From Bacteroidia bacterium (GTDB lineage Bacteria > Bacteroidota > Bacteroidia > Cytophagales > Flammeovirgaceae): a stretch of 64,000 nucleotides of DNA. The notes below the pieces were generated by a model, which worked only from the letters and a program-made list of their open reading frames with translations, made no database searches and was not told the DNA's origin. The DNA lies in the NCBI GenBank assembly GCA_030425505.1, contig JAUIAB010000014.1, forward strand, positions 1 through 64,000, given 5' to 3'. Both the position numbers and the translations under genes were made by a program. Below are positions 42,697 through 52,075 of this stretch, piece after piece. Position 1 is the stretch's first letter, and every line of letters begins with the position of its first letter.

Positions 42697-43242
42697 CTAG
42701 TCGCTTTCCTCTTCAGTATCAAAATCATCTTCTATTTCGAAACTATCTTCCTCTATTTCTAAGTTTTCTTCTTCTTTTTCAAAAGATAAAGATGCTGAGT
42801 TTATGCAATATCTTAACCCAGTTGGTTCTGGGCCATCTTCAAAAACATGTCCAAGATGGGCTTTGCAATTATTGCACTGCACTTCTACCCTACTCATTCC
42901 ATGAGAAGAATCACTTTCTTCGTGTATTTCATCTTCTGAAACGGGTTCGTAAAAGCTAGGCCAACCAGAGCCAGAATCAAATTTTGCATTAGAAGAAAAA
43001 AGTGAGTTCCCACAGCAAATACATTTGTAAACACCTTCTTCTTTGCTGTTATGGTACTTTCCTGTAAATGCAGGTTCTGTCCCTTTTTCTTGCGTTATTT
43101 TGTATTGAAGCGGTGTTAATTTCTTTTTCAATTCTCCTTTTGTAGGTATTTCTTGAGCCATAGATGAAATGTTAAAAACCATTACAGGGAGTAGTATAGT
43201 AAAAACTCCTCTTAAAGAAAAAAGTTGCTTACATGATTTCAT
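42697..43242 (-). CDS. msrB: Peptide methionine-(R)-sulfoxide reductase, exported
   Basis: A 181-residue enzyme that repairs oxidised methionine. Signal peptide 1-30 (ends SMAQ) puts it in the periplasm. Zinc cysteines C74/C77 (CICC) and C123/C126 (CNNC), [21 protein letters not shown] and catalytic C146 in RYCINSASL are all present. Unusually, residues 154-181 are an almost wholly acidic tail ([21 protein letters not shown]). Followed at 14 bp by DUF5063. Confidence 0.9.
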   Translation of the reverse strand: MKSCKQLFSLRGVFTILLPVMVFNISSMAQEIPTKGELKKKLTPLQYKITQEKGTEPAFTGKYHNSKEEGVYKCICCGNSLFSSNAKFDSGSGWPSFYEPVSEDEIHEESDSSHGMSRVEVQCNNCKAHLGHVFEDGPEPTGLRYCINSASLSFEKEEENLEIEEDSFEIEDDFDTEEESD

Positions 43243-43397
43243 AATAATTAAAAAATTAAAGTGTTATTTACTTTTCATGTAACAACAATTAAGCTGATTT
43301 CATTGCGTAATAACTGCTGATTTTATGATGTTTTAACTTTTAGATAAAAAAATTACAACTCAACCAAATAAAGTTCTGATTTACAGTAATTTAAAAA

Positions 43398-43934
43398 TTA
43401 TAACTGGCTAATTTCTCGCAATTTTAAAACAGTTTTCCAATTTCTTGTAGTAGCTCCCACTTTTAGTTTTTTCTCAAACAAATTGTTCGTCAATTTCGAC
43501 TGATGATATTTGCCCTCACAAAACAGGAATACATCTTTGTTATCAACTTTAAACTTATCTGGCTCATAGTTGTAGGTGAACACTTTTTCTATGTTTTCAT
43601 TTGCTGGTTTTTCTTTTAAGAAGGTCAAATGCAATTGGTTTATATCTGCATCTTTACTAAAAAATGGGTTCTTATCTATTGAATCTTGAAGTTCTTTTGA
43701 ACTCCTTACAATTACAGGGACATCTAATCCAAATTTTTCTACTATAGCTTTTTCAAGAGTACTTTCTAGCTCAGAGTTTGACTCGACAGAATCGAAAATC
43801 ACATTCCCACTTTGTATATAGGTTTTTATTTGTTTCCAACCCAGTTTTTCACACAAGGCTTTTAAATCCGCCATTAGGATTTTTCTTTTTCCTCCTACAT
43901 TTATTCCTCTTAGTATTGCAATTTTTCTATTCAT
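43398..43934 (-). CDS. DUF1697 family protein
   Basis: A 178-residue protein recognised by IAILRGINVGGKRKILMADLKALCEKLG and YIQSGNVIFDS, the standard opening of DUF1697, with KLTNNLFEKKLKVGATTRNWKTVLKL at the end. The fold is known from structural genomics but the function is not. It stands alone on the minus strand. Confidence 0.88.
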   Translation of the reverse strand: MNRKIAILRGINVGGKRKILMADLKALCEKLGWKQIKTYIQSGNVIFDSVESNSELESTLEKAIVEKFGLDVPVIVRSSKELQDSIDKNPFFSKDADINQLHLTFLKEKPANENIEKVFTYNYEPDKFKVDNKDVFLFCEGKYHQSKLTNNLFEKKLKVGATTRNWKTVLKLREISQL

Positions 43935-44115
43935 TGTGGTCTATTGTCTAGCGATTTATTGCTATTAAAGGTTTGTAACCGAAGGTATGACATAAGCTGT
44001 AGAAATTGATCTCATTTTCTTGCGTTTTCCTTCTATAGCACATCTACTTTTACACCTCTATTTTGTTAGGTGTATAAAAGACGATTGATTTTGGCTGCTT
44101 TCTTCTATTTGTCTA

Positions 44116-44156
44116 AATCACAGATTTATTTGATTAAAGGATTTTACGGATTTTCT
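44116..44156. repeat. Direct repeat, left of the GxxExxY gene
   Basis: AATCACAGATTTATTTGATT through GGATTTTCT; 41 bp. Its partner at 44545-44586 shares the first 12 and last 9 bases and much between. The right-hand end covers the stop codon of the gene it flanks. Confidence 0.6.
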
Positions 44157-44544
44157 ATAGTACTAGTCTTTTAAAGGTGAGCGATTTACTGCCAAAATTG
44201 ATAAGCAAACCCACTTCTAATTTGTATGCTTTAAGATAATTAAGTGTCTGAGCGAGATGCACATCTTCCAACTCTTTGATGGCTTTTAATTCTACTAATA
44301 CTTTACTTTCTACTACAAAATCAGCGCTTCTTGTTCCTATAGGTTCTGGTAAGTTTTTGTAAAAGATATCCTGTTCTATTTCTCGAGCAAATTCTACGTT
44401 TTTCTGAGCCATTTCCCAAGCTAAAGCCCTCTGATATATTACTTCCTGAAAACCGTTACCCAAAAATGAATGTACTTCAAAAGAAGCTCCGATGATTTTT
44501 TCGGTGATGTCTTTATGTTTTAGCTCTTTCATATCCCTTGTCAT
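44155..44544 (-). CDS. GxxExxY family protein
   Basis: About 129 residues from the ATG at 44544 (a GTG at 44550 and an ATG at 44532 are alternatives). ITEKIIGASFEVHSFLGNGFQEVIYQRAL contains the GxGxxExxY-type signature (here GNGFQEVIY), followed by ADFVVESKVLVELKA and QTLNYLKAY, which resemble a PD-(D/E)xK nuclease core. Family members are scattered singletons with unknown function. Both ends lie in a pair of direct repeats, hinting at mobility. Confidence 0.85.
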   Translation of the reverse strand: MTRDMKELKHKDITEKIIGASFEVHSFLGNGFQEVIYQRALAWEMAQKNVEFAREIEQDIFYKNLPEPIGTRSADFVVESKVLVELKAIKELEDVHLAQTLNYLKAYKLEVGLLINFGSKSLTFKRLVL

Positions 44545-44586
44545 AATCACAGATTTTAATGATTACTCTGATTTCATGGATTTTCT
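44545..44586. repeat. Direct repeat, right of the GxxExxY gene
   Basis: AATCACAGATTTTAATGATT through GGATTTTCT; 42 bp, same orientation as the left copy. It covers the region just before the start codon. Confidence 0.6.
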
Positions 44587-44750
44587 AAAATTCTGCGGAA
44601 TCACTTAATCTGTATCATCTATGTTTTCAGCACTTTTTATCCACTGTATCTCATTTTGCTCTTCGAAGTTTATTTATCAACTCTAAATTTATGCTCATAA
44701 ATGTCATATTACTACTAAAATTTTGTATGAGATACATTTATAAGAAAAAT

Positions 44751-44774
44751 GGGGTTAGCTTTTTAGCCAACCCC
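44751..44774 (-). terminator. Terminator of the 37-residue gene
   Basis: GGGGTTAGC and GCCAACCCC form a stem (six pairs, one mismatch, two pairs) around TTTTTA. On the minus strand it is followed by ATTTTTCTT, the normal shape of a factor-independent terminator. It lies just after the stop of the small basic gene. Confidence 0.7.
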
Positions 44775-44781
44775 ATCCACC

Positions 44782-44895
44782 TTAATTTGGTGTCGAACGA
44801 TAGTGCGGTTTTACCTTCACTTTCTTTCCACCTTCTGTGGTTTTCTTGTGAGGTCTAACATACACTTTCTTCTTTCCAGCGTTTGTTTTCGCCAT
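44782..44895 (-). CDS. Small highly basic protein (37 residues)
   Basis: Reads MAKTNAGKKKVYVRPHKKTT then EGGKKVKVKPHYRSTPN. About a third of residues are Lys or Arg. The pattern YVRPH...K..KVK.HYRS resembles small Bacteroidota proteins annotated as hypothetical. It has its own strong terminator, which supports a real, expressed gene. Nucleic-acid binding is plausible from charge only. Confidence 0.6.
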   Translation of the reverse strand: MAKTNAGKKKVYVRPHKKTTEGGKKVKVKPHYRSTPN

Positions 44896-45010
44896 AATGA
44901 GAAAATTTTATAATTAAACAATCAAGTCAACACCAAGCCCTGACTTCTTAGGCATCCCTTTAGCTACCTTTAGTCAGTTAATGGTATATATTTAATCACA
45001 GATTATTAAG

Positions 45011-45196
45011 GTGGTGTTTTTCAAAGAACGCTTTTGCTTAAATGACAAATTAGATATTAAGAACCTTCCTAATACCCACTATGAACGCATACAAAACGTA
45101 TACTTTCCTACGGAAAGCAGACAAATTGACATTGTTATTTCTATCCCTAACCTCATTGTAAATGCAAAACCTGAAAAAGTTACTACCATTGCCTAT
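45011..45196 (+). pseudogene. Possible gene remnant before repeat R2
   Basis: A frame opened by GTG at 45011 gives FKERFCLNDKLDIKNLPNTHY...PTESRQIDIVISIPNLIVNAK and then runs into repeat R2, whose reading frame (ARRRRARSK) is clearly not protein-like. The part before the repeat has normal amino-acid composition, so it may be the 5' stub of a gene cut by the repeat. No family is recognised. Confidence 0.25.
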
Positions 45197-45286
45197 GCAC
45201 CCTTGGCTAGGAGGCGCAGGGCAAGATCGAAATGGATTTTGTGTGTTGGCAAGCTTGACCCGCCGGAAGGGCTTTGTGCGGGGTGC
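45197..45286 (+). repeat. Structured repeat R2, copy 3
   Basis: A 90-bp element with ends GCACCC/GGGTGC. Its inner pairs have changed together: CAAG/CTTG where copies 1 and 2 have CGAG/CTCG, and ATC/GAT where they have ACC/GGT, both around the same loop GAAATG for the latter. Confidence 0.75.
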
Positions 45287-45338
45287 CCATTATAATAAAG
45301 CTGTTATTTTTGCTATGCGTATTTAATGGTAAGCTCAT

Positions 45339-46295
45339 TTGAATTATTTTATTACAGGTTGTACTGGTTTAGTGGGAAGTAGCATCGCTCGTGAAATTTT
45401 AGATGGCGGCATGGGGCATGTTGTTGCTTTAAAGAGGCATTCGAGCTCTTTTGAAAATGTCCAGGATATTCATGAAAAAATTGAGTGGGTGGAAGGGGAT
45501 ATTAACTGTTTAGAGGCTCTGTCGTACGGGATTGATAGGTCGGACTATGTTATTCATGCGGCGGCTATTGTGTCTTTTGCAAAAAGGGATTTGGCGAAGA
45601 TGCAAAGGGTAAATATTGAAGGAACTCGCAATGTGGTCGAGTTAGCGAGGAAAGCGAATATTAAAAAGCTTTGCCATATTAGTTCTATTGCGGCAATTGG
45701 CGAAGGGCATAATTCTGATGAAAGTACGATGTGGGATGATCTGCCTCACCATTCTCCGTATAGTTTGACGAAGACTTTGGCGGAATGGGAGGTTTGGAGA
45801 GCTATGGAAGAAGGTTTAAATGCGGTTATTGTTAACCCTTCTGCTGTTATTGGCAAGGGGAACTGGAATAATTCAAGCCTCAAAATGTTTCAGTTTATTA
45901 AGGAGAAGAATATCAGCCACTACCCTACTGGCACTTTTAATTTTATTGATAATAGGGATCTCTCTACTCTTTGTATTGAGCTGCTGCATTCCGATATCTA
46001 TTCTGAGCGGTTTATTATTAACGGTGGAAGTTTGAAGTTTAAGGAGGTTATTGAAAAAGTTTGTTTGCAGTTTGGGAAAAAAGCTCCAAAAAAACCTTTT
46101 ACAGATGGGTTTTTGCAGACTCTCCTCATTTTGGAGAAGTTAAGGTCTATTTTTCTCAATAAGAAGCCTATGCTGAGCAAGTCTTTGTTGGAAACGCTTC
46201 AAAGGGATGTTTTTTATGATAGCTCTAAGGTAAAGCATTTGTTTAATTTTACGTTTAGGTCTTTTGATGAAACACTAGATTGGGCTCTGAACTAG
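45339..46295 (+). CDS. NAD-dependent epimerase/dehydratase family protein
   Basis: A 318-residue short-chain (extended) dehydrogenase. Rossmann motif FITGCTGLVGSSIAREIL, GDINC and the catalytic YxxxK (HHSPYSLTKTLAEWEVW). The C-terminal part has no strong substrate signature, so the sugar or steroid-type substrate is unknown. The start is TTG at 45339, placed exactly before NYFITG; no ATG is available. Followed after 18 bp by a TPR protein gene. Confidence 0.82.
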   Translation: MNYFITGCTGLVGSSIAREILDGGMGHVVALKRHSSSFENVQDIHEKIEWVEGDINCLEALSYGIDRSDYVIHAAAIVSFAKRDLAKMQRVNIEGTRNVVELARKANIKKLCHISSIAAIGEGHNSDESTMWDDLPHHSPYSLTKTLAEWEVWRAMEEGLNAVIVNPSAVIGKGNWNNSSLKMFQFIKEKNISHYPTGTFNFIDNRDLSTLCIELLHSDIYSERFIINGGSLKFKEVIEKVCLQFGKKAPKKPFTDGFLQTLLILEKLRSIFLNKKPMLSKSLLETLQRDVFYDSSKVKHLFNFTFRSFDETLDWALN

Positions 46296-46313
46296 TTTTT
46301 ATAGTTTTTGCGA

Positions 46314-47699
46314 ATGGCATCGAATGTAGATTTAATTCTTAAAAAGTGGCACGCATCGGATAAGGAAAGTTTTTTTCTTCCTTTACCTAATGACTATATT
46401 GCTCTTTCTGAGCATTTTATATGTTTAGAGAATATTTCTTCTGCTAGAAAGGTGTTGTCTGCTGGTCTTAGGTATTATCCTTATAATGAAGATATTTATT
46501 TCAAAAAGGCTTCTTTTTTGATCGATGCTAATTTGTTTGAGGATGCTTTTGATTTGTTGGAAAACTGGGAATCCATTAACCCCAATTCTTTAGATAAGAT
46601 TTTCTGTGAGATCTCTCTCTATAAAAAGCTACAGCACTGGCAAAGAGTCATTGAATTATGTGAATCTTTTCTGAGTGCCTCGCCCAAGTCTGAGGAGGTT
46701 TCGCTTGCTTGTGCAGATGCTCACATAGAGCTTAAAAAACCAGAAAAAGCTTGTTTTTATTTGAAGAGAGTATTAGAAAATGACCTTTCAAATAAGGAGG
46801 TGGCTGAACAATTAATTCAACTCTCTCTAGAGCAAAATAATGTTGATGATCTCTTGGAGTTCTTTTTTGCTTTGTCTAAAACTAATCCGACTGATGCTTT
46901 TGTGCCTTTTTATTGTGGGCTAGCATTTTTAGAAGTTGGCAAGATATTGAGCGCACAGGAGCAGTTCAACCTGGCGATAACTTCTAATCCCAATTTCGAA
47001 GAACCTTACATTTTTTTATCGAAATGCTTTGTTAGTGAAGGTAAGCAGGGTGAAGCTTTTAACTGTCTTTATGCTGGGGTTTCTAAGTGTGAGAATAGCA
47101 CCATGCTTAGAATGGCAATAGGGGAATTATCCTTTCAAGATGGTGCATATTCCAAAGCTATTAGAGAGTTTAGGGTTATTTTAAATGACGATCCCAATTA
47201 TCATCCTGCCTTGTTTTGGATAGGCAAATGCTTGTTTGAGGAAAAGAAGTTTTTGCAGTCATCTTATTTTTTCAAGAAGGCTTTTGAGTTAGCTGATGTA
47301 TTGGATTATGAGTTTGCATATGGCAAATCGGAGCACGAATTAGGGAATATTGAAACTGCTCTTTCTACTTTACAAAAGCTGTGTATAAAGTATCCCAAAA
47401 AATCTTCTCTTTGGCTTTATTTTTCTGAAATTTTCTATAACGAAGATCAATTAGACGATGCTATAGAAGTAATAGAGGATGGATTATCTAACATCCCTGA
47501 TAGTTCCAGCCTATTGTATAGAAAGTTTGCCTATCAATTTGCTCAAAAAAAATTAAAAGAAAGTATTAATACTTTGGAGTATGCCTTAGCTTTGAACTAT
47601 GATAAACACAAGGATGTTTTATTTTTTTTTGAAGGCAATATTGAACTTCAAAAAGCGATTTTAAAATTGATTTTAAAAATAAATAGGGCAACTAATTAG
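46314..47699 (+). CDS. Tetratricopeptide repeat protein
   Basis: About 461 residues from ATG at 46314. The protein is almost wholly helical TPR units (for example EEPYIFLSKCFVSEGKQGEA, GAYSKAIREFRVILNDDPNY, LWLYFSEIFYNEDQLDDAIE). It lacks a signal peptide, so it is probably cytoplasmic. It lies between the epimerase and comA on the same strand. Binding partner unknown. Confidence 0.8.
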   Translation: MASNVDLILKKWHASDKESFFLPLPNDYIALSEHFICLENISSARKVLSAGLRYYPYNEDIYFKKASFLIDANLFEDAFDLLENWESINPNSLDKIFCEISLYKKLQHWQRVIELCESFLSASPKSEEVSLACADAHIELKKPEKACFYLKRVLENDLSNKEVAEQLIQLSLEQNNVDDLLEFFFALSKTNPTDAFVPFYCGLAFLEVGKILSAQEQFNLAITSNPNFEEPYIFLSKCFVSEGKQGEAFNCLYAGVSKCENSTMLRMAIGELSFQDGAYSKAIREFRVILNDDPNYHPALFWIGKCLFEEKKFLQSSYFFKKAFELADVLDYEFAYGKSEHELGNIETALSTLQKLCIKYPKKSSLWLYFSEIFYNEDQLDDAIEVIEDGLSNIPDSSSLLYRKFAYQFAQKKLKESINTLEYALALNYDKHKDVLFFFEGNIELQKAILKLILKINRATN

Positions 47700-47770
47700 C
47701 AATTCAACTGCATCTTATTAAGTATCTCAAAAAGAATTAGTTAGCCTACATAAAACACTATTTTGTAACT

Positions 47771-48544
47771 ATGAATTTTAATCTTACCCAAATACCAAAT
47801 AGAAGCCCTAAAAAAAGAGATAGCGGAATCACTATGGTAATGGATAAAGGCTTATCCATCAGAGAAGTAGAAGACTTAATCGAAGTTTCCGGTGATTATT
47901 TTGATATTGTAAAGCTTGGATGGGCTACTTCGCATTTGTATTCAAGACTTAAGGAAAAAATTGATTTATACCATAAAGCAAATATTCCTGTTTATTTAGG
48001 AGGCACTTTATTCGAAGCTTTTGTTGTTAGAGATCAGTTTAATGATTATTTAGATATTTTGGATAAATATGATTTAACTCTGGCAGAAGTTTCTGATGGG
48101 TCTATTGATATGGAACACGGCAAAAAATGTGAATATATCCATCAGCTTTCTAAAAAAGTGACTGTTTTGTCTGAGGTTGGATCTAAAGATGCAGATAAAA
48201 TTATCCCACCATATAAGTGGATTGAGTTGATGCAGAAAGAAATTGATGCCGGAGCATGGAAAGTTATCGGTGAAGCCAGAGAGGGAGGAAATGTGGGGCT
48301 TTTTAGATCTTCGGGTGAAGTGCGATCAGGTCTGGTTGAAGAGATTTTAACTAAAATTCCTTATGAGAAAATAATTTGGGAAGCTCCTCAAAAAGCACAA
48401 CAAGTTTGGTTTATCAGATTAATAGGAGCAAATGTTAATTTAGGAAATATAGCTCCCAATGAGGTCATCCCTTTAGAAACGATCCGTCTTGGGTTAAGAG
48501 GAGATACTTTTCACGACTTTTTGAAGCCTACTACCGTAAGGTAA
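47771..48544 (+). CDS. comA: Phosphosulfolactate synthase
   Basis: A 257-residue TIM-barrel enzyme that adds sulfite to phosphoenolpyruvate to make phosphosulfolactate. Conserved elements: GITMVMDKGL, FDIVKLGWATS, YLGGTLFEAF, AEVSDGSI, SEVGSKDAD, IGEAREGGNVGLFRSSGEVR and IWEAPQKAQQVWFIR, IGANVNLGNIAP. In archaea this starts coenzyme M synthesis. In Cytophagales the gene is often assumed to feed sulfonolipid (capnine-type) synthesis, which is inference. No other gene of the route is in the window. Confidence 0.88.
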   Translation: MNFNLTQIPNRSPKKRDSGITMVMDKGLSIREVEDLIEVSGDYFDIVKLGWATSHLYSRLKEKIDLYHKANIPVYLGGTLFEAFVVRDQFNDYLDILDKYDLTLAEVSDGSIDMEHGKKCEYIHQLSKKVTVLSEVGSKDADKIIPPYKWIELMQKEIDAGAWKVIGEAREGGNVGLFRSSGEVRSGLVEEILTKIPYEKIIWEAPQKAQQVWFIRLIGANVNLGNIAPNEVIPLETIRLGLRGDTFHDFLKPTTVR

Positions 48545-49056
48545 AGCCACTAGGTATAATAATATCGAAGCAAGACTAGAGGCATTAACCCGAATAGTTC
48601 GGAACTTATTCAAGGCAATTCGCTGATTAAAAATAATTAGGGATATTCAGAGGTAGTATAAATATTTGATATTCAGTGCGTAAAGCAGTATCTTAAAGAA
48701 AGAAAATACCCCAAAAATCACCAATATTGGCAAAAAACGGGGTATTTCAGTTCTTATACTTCCTAAAAACAAGTTTATAAACCATTTTCAGAATATAATC
48801 ATGCTCAAAAAAAAGCTCATTAAAGTGTTTTTATTTTATGTTGTCCTATTTTGAGTATTTCTTAATAACTAATCCAGTTACTTCTGAATGTCCCTATGGT
48901 CTCTATGAATATCCTTAATTAATTCAAAATAAAGAACCTTCTCTTGAATAATGCAAGAAAAAACTCTCCCTTATGAGAGTAATCAGCATATATAGAAAAA
49001 GCGAGTACATCGAAATATACTCGCTTACTATTCTTAAAGAAGAAAAGTAATACCTT
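48545..49056. other. Convergent gap of 512 bp between comA and rpsJ
   Basis: No gene is supported. It contains an R3 fragment (ACCCGAATAGTTCGGAACTT near 48590), a long hairpin at 48705-48748 (AAATACCCC with GGGGTATTT, and an inner CCAATATTGG), a 6-bp hairpin near 48963-48980 and the rpsJ terminator. The first hairpin may end comA transcription. Confidence 0.55.
48999..49026 (-). terminator. Terminator of the str operon (after rpsJ)
   Basis: AAGCGAGTA (48999-49007) and TACTCGCTT (49018-49026) form a 9-bp stem. On the minus strand CTTTTTC follows, a fair U-tract. It lies 31 bp beyond the rpsJ stop and implies that rpsJ is the last gene of its transcript. Confidence 0.75.
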
Positions 49057-49359
49057 CTACTTAATTTGTACGTCTACTCCACTTGGCAGCTCTAACTTCA
49101 TTAGAGCATCCACTGTTTTGGTAGAGTTAAAGAAAATATCTACCACTCTCTTGTGTGTGGCCAATTGATATTGCTCTCTAGATTTTTTATTTACGTGTGG
49201 AGACCTAAGTACTGTAAATATCTCTTTCCTCGTTGGAAGTGGAATTGGTCCACTTACAATAGCTCCAGTAGCTTTTACAGCTTCTACTATTTTATCTGTA
49301 GATTTATCTACAAGATTATGATCGTATGATCTTAATTTAATTCTAATTTTTTGACTCAT
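49057..49359 (-). CDS. rpsJ: 30S ribosomal protein S10
   Basis: A 100-residue protein of the small subunit head, also part of antitermination complexes (NusE). [31 protein letters not shown] and [20 protein letters not shown] are textbook S10. It follows fusA by 34 bp. In most Bacteroidota rpsJ leads straight into rplC; here a terminator and an unrelated gene follow instead. Confidence 0.96.
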   Translation of the reverse strand: MSQKIRIKLRSYDHNLVDKSTDKIVEAVKATGAIVSGPIPLPTRKEIFTVLRSPHVNKKSREQYQLATHKRVVDIFFNSTKTVDALMKLELPSGVDVQIK

Positions 49360-49393
49360 CTATTTACAATCAATATAAATTCTTCAACAAAAA

Positions 49394-51523
49394 TTATGCA
49401 GTTACTCCTTTAGCCTTTGCAATTACTTCTTCAGCTATGTTTCTAGGCACTTCGCTGTAATGAGAGAAAGTAAGTGATGCAGAAGCCCTTCCAGAAGTGA
49501 TAGTTCTAAGAGCCGTTACATATCCAAATAGCTCAGAAAGAGGCACATCTGCTTTTATAACCACAGCACCTGCTTTTACTTCCTGACCTTTAGGAAGCCC
49601 TCTTCTTTTATTCAAATCACCAATAACACTACCAGTATATTCATCTGGAGTAGCAACCTCTACTGCCATTATTGGCTCCAGAATAATTGGGTTAGCTTTT
49701 TTTGCCGCTTCTTTGAATGCAATTTTTGCACAAAGTTCAAATGAAAGTCCGTCAGAATCAACATCGTGATATGAACCGAAGAAAAGTCTTACTTTAAGAG
49801 AGTCTACCTGATAGCCAGCTAATGGACCATTATTCATTGCCTCTTTAAACCCTTTTTCAACAGAAGGAATAAATTCTTTAGGTATTACTCCACCTTTAAT
49901 TTGATCAATAAATTCAAGACCTGGCTTTTCAGGATCTCCTGGCATAATTTCAACCTGAATATCAGCAAATTTACCTCTACCACCTGTTTGTTTCTTGAAT
50001 ACCTCTCTATGTTCAACTGCAGATTTGATAGCTTCTTTGTAAGCAACCTGAGGAGCACCTTGGTTAATTTCTACATTAAACTCCCTTTTCAATCTATCAA
50101 TAATAATCTCTAGGTGTAATTCACCCATCCCTCTCAATACTGTTTGACCAGTTTCTTGATCTGTTCTGATAGATAATGTAGGATCTTCTTCCACAAGCTT
50201 TGTCAAAGCATTCGTCAACTTATCCAAATCAGCTTGTTTCTTAGGCTCAATTGCGTATCCAATTACTGGCTCTGGGAATGTCATTTCCTCGAGGATAATT
50301 GGACTATTTTCTGCTACTAATGTGTCCCCTGTTTTTATATCCTTAAATCCAACTCCAGCACATATATCTCCAGCATCAACCTTCTCTATAGGGTTTTGCT
50401 TGTTAGAATGCATCTGAAGCAATCGAGAAATTCTTTCTTTTTTACCAGTTCTCATGTTTTTTACATAAGATCCCGCCTTAAGCTCACCAGAGTACACTCT
50501 TATAAAACAAAGCCTACCAACATAAGGGTCTGTAGCTATTTTAAATGCTAATGCTGAAAACGGCTCAGTTACCTCAGGCTTTCTAGTTTCTTCCTCTTCT
50601 GTATCAGGATTAAAACCTACAACTGGAGGCAAATCTACCGGTGATGGTAAGTAAGAACATACTGCATCTAAAAGTGCTTGCACTCCTTTATTTTTGAAAG
50701 CAGATCCACAAAGCACTGGAGACATTGACATGTCAATTACCGCAGCTCTTACTGCAGCTCTTACTTCCGCTTCTGTGATTGAGTCTGGATCTTCATCAAA
50801 CTTCATAAAAAGCTCTTCGTCATAAAGAGCAACGTTTTCAATTAGGTTTGTTCTCCATTCGTTCACATCATCTTTAAGGTCTTCTGGTATGTCAATTACC
50901 TTGTATGTAAACCCTTTATCTTCTTCATTCCAAACTATTGCCTTGTTTGTTACTAAATCAACTACTCCCTTAAATCCTTCCTCAGCACCTATTGGCACCT
51001 GTAAAGGAACAGGGTTAGCACCTAGCTTATCTTTAATTTCTTTTACTGCTTTGAAAAAATCTGCTCCTGCTCTATCCATCTTGTTAACAAAACAAATTCT
51101 AGGTACTCTGTATTTATCTGCTTGCCTCCAAACTGTTTCGGACTGTGGCTCAACACCCGAAACCGCACAGAAAAGAGCTACGGCACCATCTAATACCCTA
51201 AGTGACCTTTCAACCTCTACTGTAAAGTCAACGTGACCAGGTGTATCGATGATATTTACTCTATATTCTTTAGTATCCGCTGTTTTTTCGCCCTGATTGG
51301 TAGGATAGTTCCAATATGTGGTTGTAGCAGCAGAAGTAATTGTGATACCTCTTTCCTGCTCTTGCTCCATCCAGTCCATAGTAGCTGCACCATCATGAAC
51401 TTCTCCAATTTTATGACTTATACCTGTATAATACAGAACACGTTCTGTGGTGGTTGTTTTTCCAGCATCAATGTGAGCCATGATGCCTATATTTCGCTGA
51501 TACTTTAAATCTTTTATTGCCAC
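49394..51523 (-). CDS. fusA: Elongation factor G
   Basis: A 709-residue translational GTPase driving ribosome translocation. GTPase motifs: [19 protein letters not shown] (G1), DTPGHVDF (G3), [12 protein letters not shown] (G4). Domains II-V follow, with [19 protein letters not shown] and the C-terminal [14 protein letters not shown]. Length is typical. Third gene of the str operon. Confidence 0.97.
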   Translation of the reverse strand: MAIKDLKYQRNIGIMAHIDAGKTTTTERVLYYTGISHKIGEVHDGAATMDWMEQEQERGITITSAATTTYWNYPTNQGEKTADTKEYRVNIIDTPGHVDFTVEVERSLRVLDGAVALFCAVSGVEPQSETVWRQADKYRVPRICFVNKMDRAGADFFKAVKEIKDKLGANPVPLQVPIGAEEGFKGVVDLVTNKAIVWNEEDKGFTYKVIDIPEDLKDDVNEWRTNLIENVALYDEELFMKFDEDPDSITEAEVRAAVRAAVIDMSMSPVLCGSAFKNKGVQALLDAVCSYLPSPVDLPPVVGFNPDTEEEETRKPEVTEPFSALAFKIATDPYVGRLCFIRVYSGELKAGSYVKNMRTGKKERISRLLQMHSNKQNPIEKVDAGDICAGVGFKDIKTGDTLVAENSPIILEEMTFPEPVIGYAIEPKKQADLDKLTNALTKLVEEDPTLSIRTDQETGQTVLRGMGELHLEIIIDRLKREFNVEINQGAPQVAYKEAIKSAVEHREVFKKQTGGRGKFADIQVEIMPGDPEKPGLEFIDQIKGGVIPKEFIPSVEKGFKEAMNNGPLAGYQVDSLKVRLFFGSYHDVDSDGLSFELCAKIAFKEAAKKANPIILEPIMAVEVATPDEYTGSVIGDLNKRRGLPKGQEVKAGAVVIKADVPLSELFGYVTALRTITSGRASASLTFSHYSEVPRNIAEEVIAKAKGVTA

Positions 51524-51556
51524 AATTATGAATTTATTCTAATTCTCTGAAAAATA

Positions 51557-52045
51557 TTAAAATCTAAAATGGGAGAATGCTTTATTTGCTTCAGCCATTC
51601 TGTGTGTGTCGTCTTTTTTCTTCACTGCAGCCCCTTCTCCTTTCGATGCAGCAAGTACCTCAGATGCCAAACGCTCCTTCATCGTTTTTTCGTTTCTCTT
51701 TCTTGCTGCGGTAATCAACCATTTGATACCTAAAGCTTGTTTTCTCTCCGGTCTTACTTCTGTAGGAACCTGGAATGTTGCTCCTCCGACTCTTCTACTT
51801 TTAACTTCAACAGCAGGAGTAGCATTAGACAATGCTTTTTTCCAGATATCAAGACCTGTCAATTTATCTTCATCATCTGGTGAGGAATACTTCTCTTCTA
51901 CTATGTCTAATGCATCGTAGAAAATACTGTAGGCTAAACTCTTCTTACCAGATACCATTAAGTTATTAACAAATTTGGTTACCAAAGTATCTTTAAACTT
52001 TGGATCTGGAAGAACGTATCTTTTTTTTGGACTACCTTTTCTCAT
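51557..52045 (-). CDS. rpsG: 30S ribosomal protein S7
   Basis: A 162-residue S7, a few residues longer than the E. coli protein. [41 protein letters not shown] and [16 protein letters not shown] are conserved, and the tail ends [15 protein letters not shown]. It binds 16S rRNA and organises the head of the small subunit. Lies between rpsL and fusA. Confidence 0.96.
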   Translation of the reverse strand: MRKGSPKKRYVLPDPKFKDTLVTKFVNNLMVSGKKSLAYSIFYDALDIVEEKYSSPDDEDKLTGLDIWKKALSNATPAVEVKSRRVGGATFQVPTEVRPERKQALGIKWLITAARKRNEKTMKERLASEVLAASKGEGAAVKKKDDTHRMAEANKAFSHFRF

Positions 52046-52075
52046 GAGTTTTTACTAGTTCCGTCTTAATTTTAT

